From assembly GCF_002741035.1 (NCBI RefSeq), contig NZ_CP016808.1:3414001-3478000 (forward strand): a stretch of 64,000 bases of DNA, in the 5' to 3' direction. Positions 49,151 to 58,421 of this stretch are shown in pieces. Made by a program: the position numbers and the translations under genes. The notes under the pieces are model-generated. The model worked only from the letters and a program-made list of their open reading frames with translations, made no database searches and was not told where the DNA came from. The stretch's first letter is position 1. Each line of letters starts with the position of its first letter. The stretch comes from Paenibacillus sp. BIHB 4019 (GTDB lineage: Bacteria; Bacillota; Bacilli; Paenibacillales; Paenibacillaceae).

Positions 49151-50578
49151 ATGAAGCAAAACTTATATGTGTTTGGTCAGGAAGCAGCTGCACAGCAGTA
49201 CGATTCATTACGCTCGCCTTATTCAGGCGAGGTGATTGCTGAGGTAGCGAGCGCAACAATCGAGCAGGCCGATCAAGCGATTGAGGCGGCGCTGGAAGCG
49301 GCAGCAGTTATGCGGAAGCTGCCCGCTTATCGCCGGGCGGAAATTTTGGCCAAGGTGGCGTCGCTCTTGCAGGAACGCAAGGAGGAGGTTGCGAAAATCG
49401 TAGCTATGGAGGCGGCAAAGCCGATCAAGACGGCTCGCGCCGAGGTGGATCGCACCGTGCAAACGTATCAATTTGCGGCGGAAGAAGCGAAGCGGATTCA
49501 TGGCGAGATGGTGCCGCTAGATGCTGCTCCAGGTGGCGAGGGACGGCTTGCCTATACGCTGCGCGAGCCGCTCGGTGTTATTGGCGCAATTACGCCGTTT
49601 AATTTTCCGCTGAATCTGGTCGCCCATAAGGTGGGACCTTCACTGGCGGCAGGCAACACCGTCGTGCTGAAGCCTGCTCCGCAGACGCCGCTGTCTGCTT
49701 ATTTCATTGCCAAGCTGTTCGAGGAGGCCGGCCTGCCGCCAGGAGCGCTCAATGTTATTAGTGGAGACGGCAAGCTGCTTGGCGAGAAGCTGGTCCAGGA
49801 TGCCCGCGTGAAGATGATTACGTTCACCGGCAGCCCAGAGGTCGGTATAGGCATTCGCAAGCAGGCGGGACTGAAGCGGGTGACGCTGGAGCTGGGCTCA
49901 AATTCGGCTGTCATTATTGACAAGGACAGTGACGTCGATGCTGTAGCTGCAAGGTGCGTAACCGGAGCCTACTCGTATCAGGGGCAAATTTGCATATCCT
50001 TGCAGCGGATTTTTGTAATGGACGAGCTGTATGATGCCTTCGTCAGCAAGTTTATCGCATTAGCTGTAGCGCTGCGGACAGGTGATCCGCTGAACGAGCA
50101 TACGGATGTATCCTCGCTTATCACGGAAGCTGCGACGAAGCGGGCGATGGATTGGGTGGCGGAAGCGGTCCAGCTAGGCGCCGAGCTAGCTATTGGCGGC
50201 CGAGTCGACGAGCAAGGCGTTATGCAGCCGACTGTGCTGCTTCATGTGCCAGCAGAAGCGAAGGTTTCCTGCAAGGAGGTGTTTGCGCCGATCGTGCTGA
50301 TCAATAAAATTAGCAGCATCGAGGAAGGCATTCAGCAGGTGAACGCCTCCGATTACGGCCTGCAAGCAGGCATTTTCACGCAAAATATAGGCAAAGCGCT
50401 TGATGCGGCGGATGCGCTGCATGTGGGCGGCGTGCTGATCAACGATATTCCTACGTTTCGCGTCGATCAAATGCCTTATGGCGGCGTGAAGCTCAGCGGC
50501 ACAGGACGCGAGGGCATTAAATATGCGGTGGAAGAAATGCTGGAGATGAAGCTCGTTATTGTGAATCGGAACAAGTAG
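49151..50578 (+). CDS. Aldehyde dehydrogenase
   Basis: NAD(P)-dependent oxidation of an aldehyde to an acid, 475 residues. Catalytic Cys281 in YSYQGQICISLQR, general base Glu247 in TLELGSNSA, Asn151 in TPFNFPLN, cofactor loop ITFTGSPEVG. ATG 49151 (MKQNLYVFG) is preferred to ATG 49121, which would include the AGGAAGGAC ribosome-binding site. The overall pattern is near glyceraldehyde-3-phosphate/lactaldehyde-type members, but the substrate cannot be fixed. Monocistronic, followed by hairpin 50591-50614. Confidence 0.92.
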   Translation: MKQNLYVFGQEAAAQQYDSLRSPYSGEVIAEVASATIEQADQAIEAALEAAAVMRKLPAYRRAEILAKVASLLQERKEEVAKIVAMEAAKPIKTARAEVDRTVQTYQFAAEEAKRIHGEMVPLDAAPGGEGRLAYTLREPLGVIGAITPFNFPLNLVAHKVGPSLAAGNTVVLKPAPQTPLSAYFIAKLFEEAGLPPGALNVISGDGKLLGEKLVQDARVKMITFTGSPEVGIGIRKQAGLKRVTLELGSNSAVIIDKDSDVDAVAARCVTGAYSYQGQICISLQRIFVMDELYDAFVSKFIALAVALRTGDPLNEHTDVSSLITEAATKRAMDWVAEAVQLGAELAIGGRVDEQGVMQPTVLLHVPAEAKVSCKEVFAPIVLINKISSIEEGIQQVNASDYGLQAGIFTQNIGKALDAADALHVGGVLINDIPTFRVDQMPYGGVKLSGTGREGIKYAVEEMLEMKLVIVNRNK

Positions 50579-50590
50579 CTCGGAACAAGT

Positions 50591-50614
50591 CGCTGAGCGT
50601 TTCTCCGCTCAGCG
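50591..50614 (+). terminator. Hairpin after the aldehyde dehydrogenase gene
   Basis: CGCTGAGCG and CGCTCAGCG form a perfect 9-bp stem with a 6-base loop, but no T-run follows directly. CGGAACAAGT is duplicated at the gene's end (about 50567 and 50581). Confidence 0.5.
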
Positions 50615-50702
50615 CCCAAGCCCTATTTTCAAAAGCCAGTTTGTAACTTATTCGGTGGTATATGCGTCTACAATGATAATGAATTCACGGAGAGGAAGAT
50701 GA

Positions 50703-51821
50703 ATGATGAATAGGAATCCTTTTAAAAATTTGACTTACAAACGTACCCTTGCTTCGATTTTGGCAGCAAGTCTTATAGTAGGCGCATCGCCTGCCGCATT
50801 TGGTTTTCCCGGCATAGAGAAGGCAGCAGCGGCAACGGCTGTGCAAACTTATCGCGTCGTCCCGCAACCGTTTATCATTGACGACTACAAATATTCCATC
50901 CCGACGATTAACATTAGCGGCAGCACCTATATTGGCATTCGCTCGCTCAATGAGAAGCTGGGCCTGGATATTACGTGGAATGTGAATAGCCGCACGATTA
51001 CACTCGATGGAAGAGGCCGCAAGCTAACGGCGAATCCGGAGGATGGCAGCTATGTAATTAATGGTCAGAAGACGTACGGCGATTCGGCCCTTATTTATAA
51101 AGGCTCGGCTTATGTGCCGCTGCGCTTCTTGCTGGAGCGGATGGGCTATGGCATTTCCTATGAGAAAGGCAGCAAGACCGTAGTTATTAACACGATTGAG
51201 GAAAATGAGCTAACGGTTGCTCTGGGCACGATTCAGGATAATAACGACAAGCAAACGCTGCTCGTCAATTATCCGGTCATCGAAGACCTTAAGGACAAAA
51301 CAGTTGAGGGGAAAATTAATACCTTCCTGAAGCAGGAAGCGGAGTCCTATGCGGCAGCAGGTCAGAAGGACCTTACTAAAGCAACGGCCACAAATGCAGC
51401 GTACATCAAGAAAAATCCGGGCACAACATTTCCAAAGGCGACCTTCGAGGGCGTTTTTAACGTGACCTATAATGAACAGGGACGCCTCAGCCTGTATGTG
51501 GATTATTACTCCTATCTGGGCGGAGCGCATGGGATGACCTTCCGCGTGCCTTATACATTTGATATCAATAACGGCGAGCTGCTGACACTGAAGGAAGCTG
51601 CCGATTACAATTCGAAATACTTATCCATTATGAATGCTTCGATCAACAAGCAAATTAAAGAACGCAAGCTGCCGCTAATTGCACCGTTCGATGGCATCAA
51701 GTCGAATCGTTCCTTCTACTTGAAGCATGAGGGAATCGCCATTGCTTTCGAGCAGTATGAGTATACGTCTTATGCCGAGGGCATGCCGGAGTTTGTGACG
51801 CCTTTTGAGGCGTTTGAGTAA
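50703..51821 (+). CDS. Secreted copper-amine-oxidase-N / DUF4163-DUF3298 protein
   Basis: 372 residues. Signal peptide with core LASILAASLIVGASPAAFG. Residues about 55-165 form the copper amine oxidase N-terminal-like domain common in Paenibacillus exported proteins (TYIGIRSLNEKLGLDITWN, SAYVPLRFLLERMGY). Residues about 170-370 match the DUF4163/DUF3298 (RsiV/PdaC-like) region: YYSYLGGAHGMTF, FDINNGELLTLKEA and a final YEYTSYAEGMPEF. Probably wall-associated. GAGAGG precedes ATG 50703 (ATG 50706 equally possible). Function unknown; no anti-sigma membrane segment at the start, so RsiV-like regulation is unlikely. Confidence 0.9.
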   Translation: MMNRNPFKNLTYKRTLASILAASLIVGASPAAFGFPGIEKAAAATAVQTYRVVPQPFIIDDYKYSIPTINISGSTYIGIRSLNEKLGLDITWNVNSRTITLDGRGRKLTANPEDGSYVINGQKTYGDSALIYKGSAYVPLRFLLERMGYGISYEKGSKTVVINTIEENELTVALGTIQDNNDKQTLLVNYPVIEDLKDKTVEGKINTFLKQEAESYAAAGQKDLTKATATNAAYIKKNPGTTFPKATFEGVFNVTYNEQGRLSLYVDYYSYLGGAHGMTFRVPYTFDINNGELLTLKEAADYNSKYLSIMNASINKQIKERKLPLIAPFDGIKSNRSFYLKHEGIAIAFEQYEYTSYAEGMPEFVTPFEAFE

Positions 51822-51848
51822 GAGTAGAATTTGGATTGCTTAAACTGT

Positions 51849-51888
51849 ATTCCGCCAGTTCTGTCAAGGGCTGGCGGAATATTTTTTT
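51849..51888 (+). terminator. Terminator of the DUF3298-type gene
   Basis: ATTCCGCCAG and CTGGCGGAAT form a perfect 10-bp stem with a 12-base loop, followed by ATTTTTTT. Confidence 0.93.
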
Positions 51889-51930
51889 GTATGAAAGCTT
51901 GTCTCCCTACTGTATAATTTTGCATAGATC

Positions 51931-51969
51931 TGCTATAATCGTTTTTAATTCCTACTTTATTGGTAGGAT
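51931..51969 (+). promoter_or_regulatory. metY promoter with palindromic candidate operator
   Basis: An extended -10 (TGC-TATAAT, 51931-51939) is followed at the expected transcription start by the palindrome TCCTAC-TTTATTG-GTAGGA (51950-51968). A cysteine-metabolism repressor of the CymR type could act here; the identity of the regulator is inference. I saw no S-box riboswitch in this leader. Confidence 0.5.
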
Positions 51970-52014
51970 TAGTGATGACGCAGGGTGTTATATTCGTAAG
52001 CTTGGAAAAACTAA

Positions 52015-53331
<1,317 letters not shown>

Positions 53332-53334
53332 GCG

Positions 53335-53814
53335 ATGTTTGCAGAACAACTTTATACAGGAACGAAGGAAGAGAACGAACGCCTGCTGCTGAAGCAATTG
53401 GAGGGGCTTATCGAAGATGAGCCCAGCCAGCTCGCTAATTTGGCCAATGCTTCGGCGCTGCTCCAGCAATTTTTGAGCGATATTAATTGGGTCGGCTTTT
53501 ATTTGCTGGAAGGGGAGGAGCTTGTGCTCGGACCTTTCCAAGGCAAGCCGGCATGTACGCGCATCAAAGTGGGCAGAGGCGTCTGTGGGACGGCGGTTAG
53601 CCGCGGCGAGGCGATATTGGTAGCGGATGTGCATCAATTTCCCGGCCATATTGCCTGCGACAGCGCATCGAATTCCGAGCTGGTCATTCCATTGAAGCGG
53701 GATGGAGCGGTTATTGGCGTTCTCGACATTGACAGTCCGCAGTTCTCGCGGTTTGATGAGTCGGATTTGGCGACTTTAACGGCATTCGTGAATATTTTGG
53801 AGAAGTATTTATAA
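53335..53814 (+). CDS. msrC: Free methionine-(R)-sulfoxide reductase (GAF domain)
   Basis: 159-residue single GAF domain. The three conserved cysteines are Cys74 (PACTRIKVG), Cys84 (GVCGTAV) and Cys108 (HIACDSASNSELVIP), with the same 10- and 24-residue spacings as the E. coli fRMsr cysteines 84, 94 and 118. It reduces free oxidised methionine in the cytoplasm using thioredoxin-type donors. The start lies 3 bases after the metY stop, so the pair is co-transcribed. Confidence 0.93.
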   Translation: MFAEQLYTGTKEENERLLLKQLEGLIEDEPSQLANLANASALLQQFLSDINWVGFYLLEGEELVLGPFQGKPACTRIKVGRGVCGTAVSRGEAILVADVHQFPGHIACDSASNSELVIPLKRDGAVIGVLDIDSPQFSRFDESDLATLTAFVNILEKYL

Positions 53815-53831
53815 AATGATTGCAGCATAAA

Positions 53832-53872
53832 GGGCTCCAGGCCGCCGATTGGCGTTCTGGAGCTCTTTGTTG
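53832..53872 (+). terminator. Terminator of the metY-msrC operon
   Basis: GCTCCAG/CTGGAGC with inner GCC/GGC, followed by TCTTTGTTGTT. It marks the border between housekeeping genes and the tail cluster. Confidence 0.75.
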
Positions 53873-53897
53873 TTCAACCTCTAATGGAAGGCCGCAG

Positions 53898-54308
53898 CTA
53901 AAAATAAAACTTATCCATTTCCTTCGGCACGCCGTTGCGCTGCAGCAGCTCGCCAATGGATTCCGAGCGGCCAATCGTGTCGCCGGAGGTCAGCAGGCGG
54001 ACGGCGAATTTATTCGCTTGGCGCTCATATTTTCCAACATTGATAAAGGACTGCTCGTCCAACCAAAAACGGCTGAAGCCGGGATGCAGGCGGTCATGTC
54101 CCAGCTCATGCGCGCAAACAAAACGCTGCCAGTCATCCGGCAGACGCTCGTGTATGACGATAAACCGACGGCGCAGCTTCTTATAATAAAAGCCTCGCGT
54201 TTCATTCCCCAGATCCGCATAACGAATATGGATACCCAAACCGTTTGCGATTACAAAAGGATCTCTTGTCTGGAATTTTCGTACAAGGCGCAGTATTAGT
54301 TTGTCCAT
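53898..54308 (-). CDS. ImmA/IrrE-type metallopeptidase
   Basis: 136 residues with zinc-binding HELGH (His67, Glu68, His71) in FVCAHELGHDRLHPG. ImmA-type proteases cleave the partner XRE repressor after DNA damage or a peptide signal, inducing the mobile element. It lies 8 bases downstream of the repressor gene (54317-54745, same strand), exactly that arrangement. The C-terminal part contains QANKFAVRLLTSGD. Here it is the predicted switch for the tail cluster. Confidence 0.92.
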   Translation of the reverse strand: MDKLILRLVRKFQTRDPFVIANGLGIHIRYADLGNETRGFYYKKLRRRFIVIHERLPDDWQRFVCAHELGHDRLHPGFSRFWLDEQSFINVGKYERQANKFAVRLLTSGDTIGRSESIGELLQRNGVPKEMDKFYF

Positions 54309-54316
54309 GGCAGCAC

Positions 54317-54745
54317 CTACCCTTCGGCATGATCTGTTGTTTTGTCCGTTATATCTGGTTTGGGGGCACGTTTGTTCATTTGCTTAGCTTCCCAGAATAG
54401 TCCGGTCAGCACGTCCATGACACGCTGGCGGTCGCCTTGGCTCATCGGAACGCCGTCAAACATGACTTCTCCGTCTTCCTCCAGCATTTTTTTGAAATCG
54501 CGTTTGTCTTTAGCAGTTGCCCAGTCTGGCACATGCTCTGCAAACGCATCGCGGCGTCCGAGCAAATAGTCGGCAGTCGTATGCAAAATGTCTGCAATTT
54601 TCTGCAAATCCTCACTGGTCGGGACGACACGATCATTCTCGATATGCCCAAAATTTGAGCGTCCCATGCCAAGCTGTTCGGCAATTTCCTGCTGGGTTAA
54701 TCCTCGTTGTGTGCGCAATTGCTTGATCCTTGCTCCCATCGCCAT
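54317..54745 (-). CDS. XRE-family repressor of the tail cluster
   Basis: 142 residues. Helix-turn-helix at about 7-62 (RIKQLRTQRGLTQQEIAEQL, MGRSNFGHIENDRVVP). A middle segment contains TTADYLLGRRDAFAEH and a charged C-terminal region may be the ImmA target. GGAGGG precedes the ATG (minus strand). Its own promoter and that of the rightward genes share the palindromic operator at 54773-54802, as in lambda-like or ImmR switches. Confidence 0.93.
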   Translation of the reverse strand: MAMGARIKQLRTQRGLTQQEIAEQLGMGRSNFGHIENDRVVPTSEDLQKIADILHTTADYLLGRRDAFAEHVPDWATAKDKRDFKKMLEEDGEVMFDGVPMSQGDRQRVMDVLTGLFWEAKQMNKRAPKPDITDKTTDHAEG

Positions 54746-54772
54746 GGTAATACCCTCCGTCTCTTGAAAAGG

Positions 54773-54813
54773 TATTTATAATACTTGACGGTATTATAAA
54801 TATCAATTATAAT
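54773..54813. promoter_or_regulatory. Palindromic operator with divergent overlapping promoters
   Basis: TATTTATAATAC-TTGACG-GTATTATAAATA is a perfect 12-bp palindrome (54773-54802). Rightward promoter: TTGACG (54785-54790), 17 bases, TATAAT (54808-54813). Leftward promoter on the minus strand: TTGATA, 17 bases, TATTAT, also inside it. A repressor bound here would block or balance both directions. A related half-palindrome GTATT-TTT-AATAC lies at about 54926-54938. Confidence 0.9.
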
Positions 54814-54986
54814 AAGATTCACAGTCGTTACAGCGGCTATGAACTGATTCCGCAAATGCTACTGAAACTAGCAAGTGAACCGTTTGAAAGCGAGTATAGA
54901 AGCCAATTAAGCGGCAAAAACGTATTTTTAATACTATATTTATATTTTACCTTTTAACGATGGTATTGTCAATATCGTAGGTCTGC

Positions 54987-54992
54987 TATTAT
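54987..54992 (+). promoter_or_regulatory. Possible second rightward promoter
   Basis: Extended -10 TGC-TATTAT, with TTGTCA 15 bases upstream, just ahead of the sigma-like gene. Spacing is short, so tentative. Confidence 0.35.
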
Positions 54993-55048
54993 TTTTTTGA
55001 AATATAGGGTAATAAAAATACTTAATTAAATAGAAAGAGGGTATTTTA

Positions 55049-55663
55049 ATGGACGTAGAAAAAATGACAATTGAGCAATTAAAGTCGTACAAGCGTCTCG
55101 TCGCCAGGAAAAAACTAATTGAGAGGCAAAAGGTTGGAAGCGGTCTGACGGTGAGCACGGTATATGAGGATGACAAGCTTCAGGAGCTTCATCGCCAGCT
55201 GCGCGGGCTTCCTTCCTATATGTATTTGGACAAGCAGGAGCAGCAATTAGAGAAGCTGGCACATACGCATTTGACGAGGTACCCCGCTGGAACGAAAGCG
55301 CAGCTTAGGGAAGTAAAGCAAATCCAGCCGGGTAATGCCGATGAAGAGCAGCTTGTACAGGAGCTTAGCCGCAAAATCGCTAAAGTTATTGAAGCAAGGG
55401 CAGGTGCAGCGCCGGAAGGTTATGAGGGTGTCATTGAACGTCTAAGCGAGCTGCAGGATTTGGAGCGCCAGCTGCAAACGATCGATGAGTCGCTGGAAGC
55501 GCTGGAAGCTTGTTTCCCTGAATATGCGACTCTGCTGAGGCTCCGTTATATTGAAGGAAAGCCAGCCGACTTCGTCGCATCGGAGCTTGGAATCGTCGAT
55601 CGTACCTTCCGCAGATGGCGTCAAAAAGCGGTTTCCGAGATTGTCCGGTTTATGTCCGTATAG
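55049..55663 (+). CDS. xpf: Sigma-like late regulator (Xpf/ArpU-type)
   Basis: 204 residues. The N-terminal part is helical and charged with a coiled-coil character (residues about 110-150, LSELQDLERQLQTIDESLEA). The C-terminal 50 residues form a sigma-70 region-4-like helix-turn-helix: LLRLRYIEGKPADFVASELG then VDRTFRRWRQKAV. In PBSX such a protein (Xpf) turns on the late structural genes. AAAGAGGG precedes the ATG. It is the first rightward gene after the operator; its end overlaps the phased TGTCCG array, which may be its own target. Confidence 0.85.
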   Translation: MDVEKMTIEQLKSYKRLVARKKLIERQKVGSGLTVSTVYEDDKLQELHRQLRGLPSYMYLDKQEQQLEKLAHTHLTRYPAGTKAQLREVKQIQPGNADEEQLVQELSRKIAKVIEARAGAAPEGYEGVIERLSELQDLERQLQTIDESLEALEACFPEYATLLRLRYIEGKPADFVASELGIVDRTFRRWRQKAVSEIVRFMSV

Positions 55664-55680
55664 TGTCCGCTGAGTGTCCG
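55642..55680 (+). repeat. Four TGTCCG motifs at exact 11-bp spacing
   Basis: TGTCCG begins at 55642, 55653, 55664 and 55675. The array spans the last codons and stop of the sigma-like gene. It ends 19 bases before an extended -10 element (TG-T-TATTAT, 55699-55707). Confidence 0.95.
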
Positions 55681-55698
55681 AAATGACCTTCAAAACCG

Positions 55699-55707
55699 TG
55701 TTATTAT
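55699..55707 (+). promoter_or_regulatory. Probable late promoter of the tail operon
   Basis: TG-T-TATTAT extended -10; the expected -35 position (about 55679-55684) overlaps the last TGTCCG. Start near 55714. From there to 55936 there is no full gene; a tiny frame ATG...ATG-TAG at 55802-55825 is behind no convincing function. Confidence 0.6.
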
Positions 55708-55936
55708 GATATTGTCACCAAATGAGCAACGGCAACAAGCGATGCTTGCAAGGTATTTTAAATCCTGTTTTCATAATTATAAGTAATTTAAATATCACAA
55801 CATGAAAGGGGGTGAGGACATGTAGCGCCAGACGAAGGAAGCTTTACAGCAGCAGCAGCGTCAAGGCCGGTAATCGCCGAGTGAGGCGGGAACAGAGCCG
55901 CAAGGCTAGCTTGGAGGAAACAGGAGGGAAGCAGCG

Positions 55937-56125
55937 GTGAACGATCAGGAAAATCGGCAAAGCACGATGGAAGCAAAGCATAGCAAGCAGAAGCTGCTGG
56001 CAGCAGCGCGCTATTCCGCAGGCGAGAAGGATGTGCTGAATGTCATTTTGGACGAGCACAGCACTTACTCCCATGAGCAGGTCAAACAGCATTTACAAGC
56101 ATATTCACAAAAGGAGGTCATGTAG
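55937..56125 (+). CDS. Small protein ahead of the tail sheath gene
   Basis: 62 residues, starting with GTG 55937 behind AGGAGGGA. Charged, Gln- and Lys-rich N-terminus followed by KQKLLAAARYSAGEKDVLNV and YSHEQVKQHLQAY; no signal or membrane segment. Its last codons contain AAGGAGG, the ribosome-binding site of the sheath gene, so the two are coupled. Short genes at this place in PBSX-like clusters are poorly characterised; I do not assign a function. Confidence 0.7.
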   Translation: MNDQENRQSTMEAKHSKQKLLAAARYSAGEKDVLNVILDEHSTYSHEQVKQHLQAYSQKEVM

Positions 56126-56128
56126 ATC

Positions 56129-57445
56129 ATGGCAGGAGGAACTTGGACAACGCAAACGAAAGCAAGACCAGGGGTATACATTAATTTCGCGGCTGAGCCG
56201 CAATCGGCAGCAAACGTAGGGGAACGCGGCATCGTATCAACGGCGCTGACGCTGAACTGGGGTGCGCCGCAAACGATGATTTCTATTAAAGCAGGCGACG
56301 ATCTGCGCAGCGTGCTCGGTTATGATGTAACCGCACCGGAAATGCTGCTCGTTCGTGAGGCTTTGAAACGGGCACAAACTTTGCTGCTCTACCGCTTGAA
56401 TGCAGGAACGAAAGCGACTGCAACGATTGGCAGTTTGGTTGCAACGGCTAAATTTGGCGGTACACGCGGCAATGCGATTACCGTATCGGTTCAGAGCAAT
56501 GTGGATGATGAAGATCAATTCGACGTTGTCACTTATTTGGCGGGTGAAGAAGTGGATTCGCAGACAGTTGCTGCGATTGCTGGCCTTGAATCCAATCGCT
56601 TCGTCGATTTCAGCGGTACTGGCGCGCTTGTAGCGACAGCTGGTACGGTGCTTGCTGGCGGTGCGAATGGCACGGTGACGAATCAAAATCATCTGGATTA
56701 TTTGGCGGCTGTTGAGCTGCAAGAATTTAATGCGGTGGCGCTTGTATCTGGCGACAGCTCGCTGAAGTCGGTTTATGCGGCTTTTGCCCGCAGACTGCGC
56801 GAAAATGATGGCAAGAAAATTCAGGTCGTGCTGGCCAATGCTGCACTATCGGATTACGAAGGTATCATTAGCGTGAAAAATGGCGTCAAGCTTGAAGACG
56901 GCACAGCTGTGAATGCCGAGCAAGCAACCGTATGGGTGGCAGCTGCTACTTCCGGCGCAAGCATGAGCCAGTCGCTTACTTACAGCGTCTATGAAGGTGC
57001 GGTGGATGCTGACGTTCGTTATTCGAATTCGCAAATCGAGCAGGCTTTGCGTTCAGGCGAATTTTTGTTCACGCCGAATGGCGGCCGCGTCATCGTTGAG
57101 CAGGATATTAACTCTCTGGTTACTTATGTGCCAGGCAAAAATCCTTCTTTTGCGAAAAACCGCGTTATCCGCGTGCTGGACGGCATTGCGACCGACATGA
57201 AAAAACTGTTCGAGACGCAATACATTGGCAAAATCGATAACAACCCGGATGGCCGCAGCCTATTCCGCAGCGAATGCGTGAAATATTTGACGCTGCTTCA
57301 GGATGGCAATGCGATTCAAAACTTTAATTCCCAAACGGACCTGACGGTTGAAGCGGGCGAGGCTTCTGACAGCATCGTCATCAACGTTTACATTCAGCCG
57401 GTTGACAGCATTGAAAAAGTATATATGAAAGTGACGGTGAAGTAA
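56129..57445 (+). CDS. xkdK: Contractile tail sheath protein (XkdK-like)
   Basis: 438 residues. Forms the contractile outer tube of a myophage-type tail. N-terminus KARPGVYINFAAE, the insertion domain with GGTRGNAITVSV and GTVLAGGANGTVTNQNHLDY, and the conserved C-terminal sheath core EFLFTPNGGRVIVEQDINSL with DGIATDMKK match XkdK. AAGGAGG lies inside the preceding gene. First structural gene of the cluster and one base before the tube gene. Confidence 0.95.
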   Translation: MAGGTWTTQTKARPGVYINFAAEPQSAANVGERGIVSTALTLNWGAPQTMISIKAGDDLRSVLGYDVTAPEMLLVREALKRAQTLLLYRLNAGTKATATIGSLVATAKFGGTRGNAITVSVQSNVDDEDQFDVVTYLAGEEVDSQTVAAIAGLESNRFVDFSGTGALVATAGTVLAGGANGTVTNQNHLDYLAAVELQEFNAVALVSGDSSLKSVYAAFARRLRENDGKKIQVVLANAALSDYEGIISVKNGVKLEDGTAVNAEQATVWVAAATSGASMSQSLTYSVYEGAVDADVRYSNSQIEQALRSGEFLFTPNGGRVIVEQDINSLVTYVPGKNPSFAKNRVIRVLDGIATDMKKLFETQYIGKIDNNPDGRSLFRSECVKYLTLLQDGNAIQNFNSQTDLTVEAGEASDSIVINVYIQPVDSIEKVYMKVTVK

Positions 57446-57446
57446 T

Positions 57447-57911
57447 ATGGCATTTTTGCATGCAGGAGATACGATTTCGGGGCAAGAGGGACGCGCTTAT
57501 GCGAAAATCAACGGCCAAAACGAGGAAATGTTCTATATTAAAACGCTTGAAGCAAGCGTGGAGAAGACGAAAGCGGAAATTAAGACGCTGGGTCATCGCG
57601 CATTGCAGCATAAAGCGACGGGCTGGTCGGGTACCGGCAGCATGACGGTGTATTATGTGACGTCGAAATTCCGCCAAATGATGCTCGATTACGTGAAAAC
57701 GGGCATTGATACGAACTTTGATGTCCACATCATCAACGAAGATCCGACTTCGACAATCGGCCGCCAAGAGGTTGTGCTGTACAACGTCAACCTGAACAAG
57801 GTCATCATCGGCAAGCTCGACACGGAGAGCGAAGCGCTTGAAGAAGAGCTGGAGTTCACCTTCGACGGCGTCGATATTGCCGAAAGCTTCAAAGCGCCAG
57901 CACGCGTATAA
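57447..57911 (+). CDS. xkdM: Tail tube protein (XkdM-like)
   Basis: 154 residues, inner tube of the contractile tail. Typical start AFLHAGDTISGQEGRAYAKI, then WSGTGSMTVYYVTSKFRQMM and a C-terminal beta-rich half ending ELEFTFDGVDIAESF. It follows the sheath gene immediately, as in PBSX, and is probably the most abundant particle protein with the sheath. Confidence 0.95.
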   Translation: MAFLHAGDTISGQEGRAYAKINGQNEEMFYIKTLEASVEKTKAEIKTLGHRALQHKATGWSGTGSMTVYYVTSKFRQMMLDYVKTGIDTNFDVHIINEDPTSTIGRQEVVLYNVNLNKVIIGKLDTESEALEEELEFTFDGVDIAESFKAPARV

Positions 57912-57954
57912 AACAGCTTTATCTTAAAATAAACCCAATCCATGGAGGTAGCAA

Positions 57955-58377
57955 ATGAGTGACTTAAGCTTGTTTTTTGCGCAAAATACAGCTGCGGAGG
58001 CGACGGAGAAATTCGTCGTGTCCGAGCGATTCAAGGATGCAGACGGCAATCCGGTAGCCTGGGAGCTGCGCAGCATGACGGAGGCGGAGAATGAAGAATG
58101 CCGCAAATCCGCGACCCGCAAAGTGAAAGGCAAAAATGGCACCTTCGTGCCGGAGACGAATACGGATGAATATTTGGCCAAGCTGGTCGTCAGCAGCATT
58201 CAATATCCGAGCTTGAAGGATGCCGAGCTGCAAAAATCGTACGGTACGATGGGCGCTGAGCATCTGCTCCGCAAAATGCTGCGTCCGGGCGAATATGCTT
58301 CGCTCGTGCAGCGCGTCCAGGAAATCAACGGCTTCAATCAAAGCCTGAATGAGCTGGCCGATGAAGTAAAAAACTAA
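57955..58377 (+). CDS. xkdN: Tail assembly chaperone, short form (XkdN-like)
   Basis: 140 residues. Chaperone that coats the tape measure protein during tail assembly and is absent from finished particles. Contains SERFKDADGNPVAWELRSMT, a CRKSATRKV stretch and HLLRKMLRPGEYASLVQRVQ. GGAGGT precedes the ATG. Its last codons GTA-AAA-AAC-TAA contain an A-AAA-AAC slippery heptamer, from which a longer form is made by -1 frameshifting (see 58374). Confidence 0.92.
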   Translation: MSDLSLFFAQNTAAEATEKFVVSERFKDADGNPVAWELRSMTEAENEECRKSATRKVKGKNGTFVPETNTDEYLAKLVVSSIQYPSLKDAELQKSYGTMGAEHLLRKMLRPGEYASLVQRVQEINGFNQSLNELADEVKN

Positions 58378-58421
58378 TTAAAGAGGGCGACGGAGAAGCG
58401 AATTACGCTTACTACGCCCTC
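58368..58421 (+). promoter_or_regulatory. Programmed -1 ribosomal frameshift signal
   Basis: Slippery heptamer A-AAA-AAC (58368-58374) in the correct phase, stop TAA immediately after, an 8-base spacer, then a stem GAGGGCG/CGCCCTC (58383-58389 with 58415-58421) enclosing AAGCG/CGCTT (58396-58400 with 58406-58410). All three classic components are present at canonical spacing. Confidence 0.93.
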
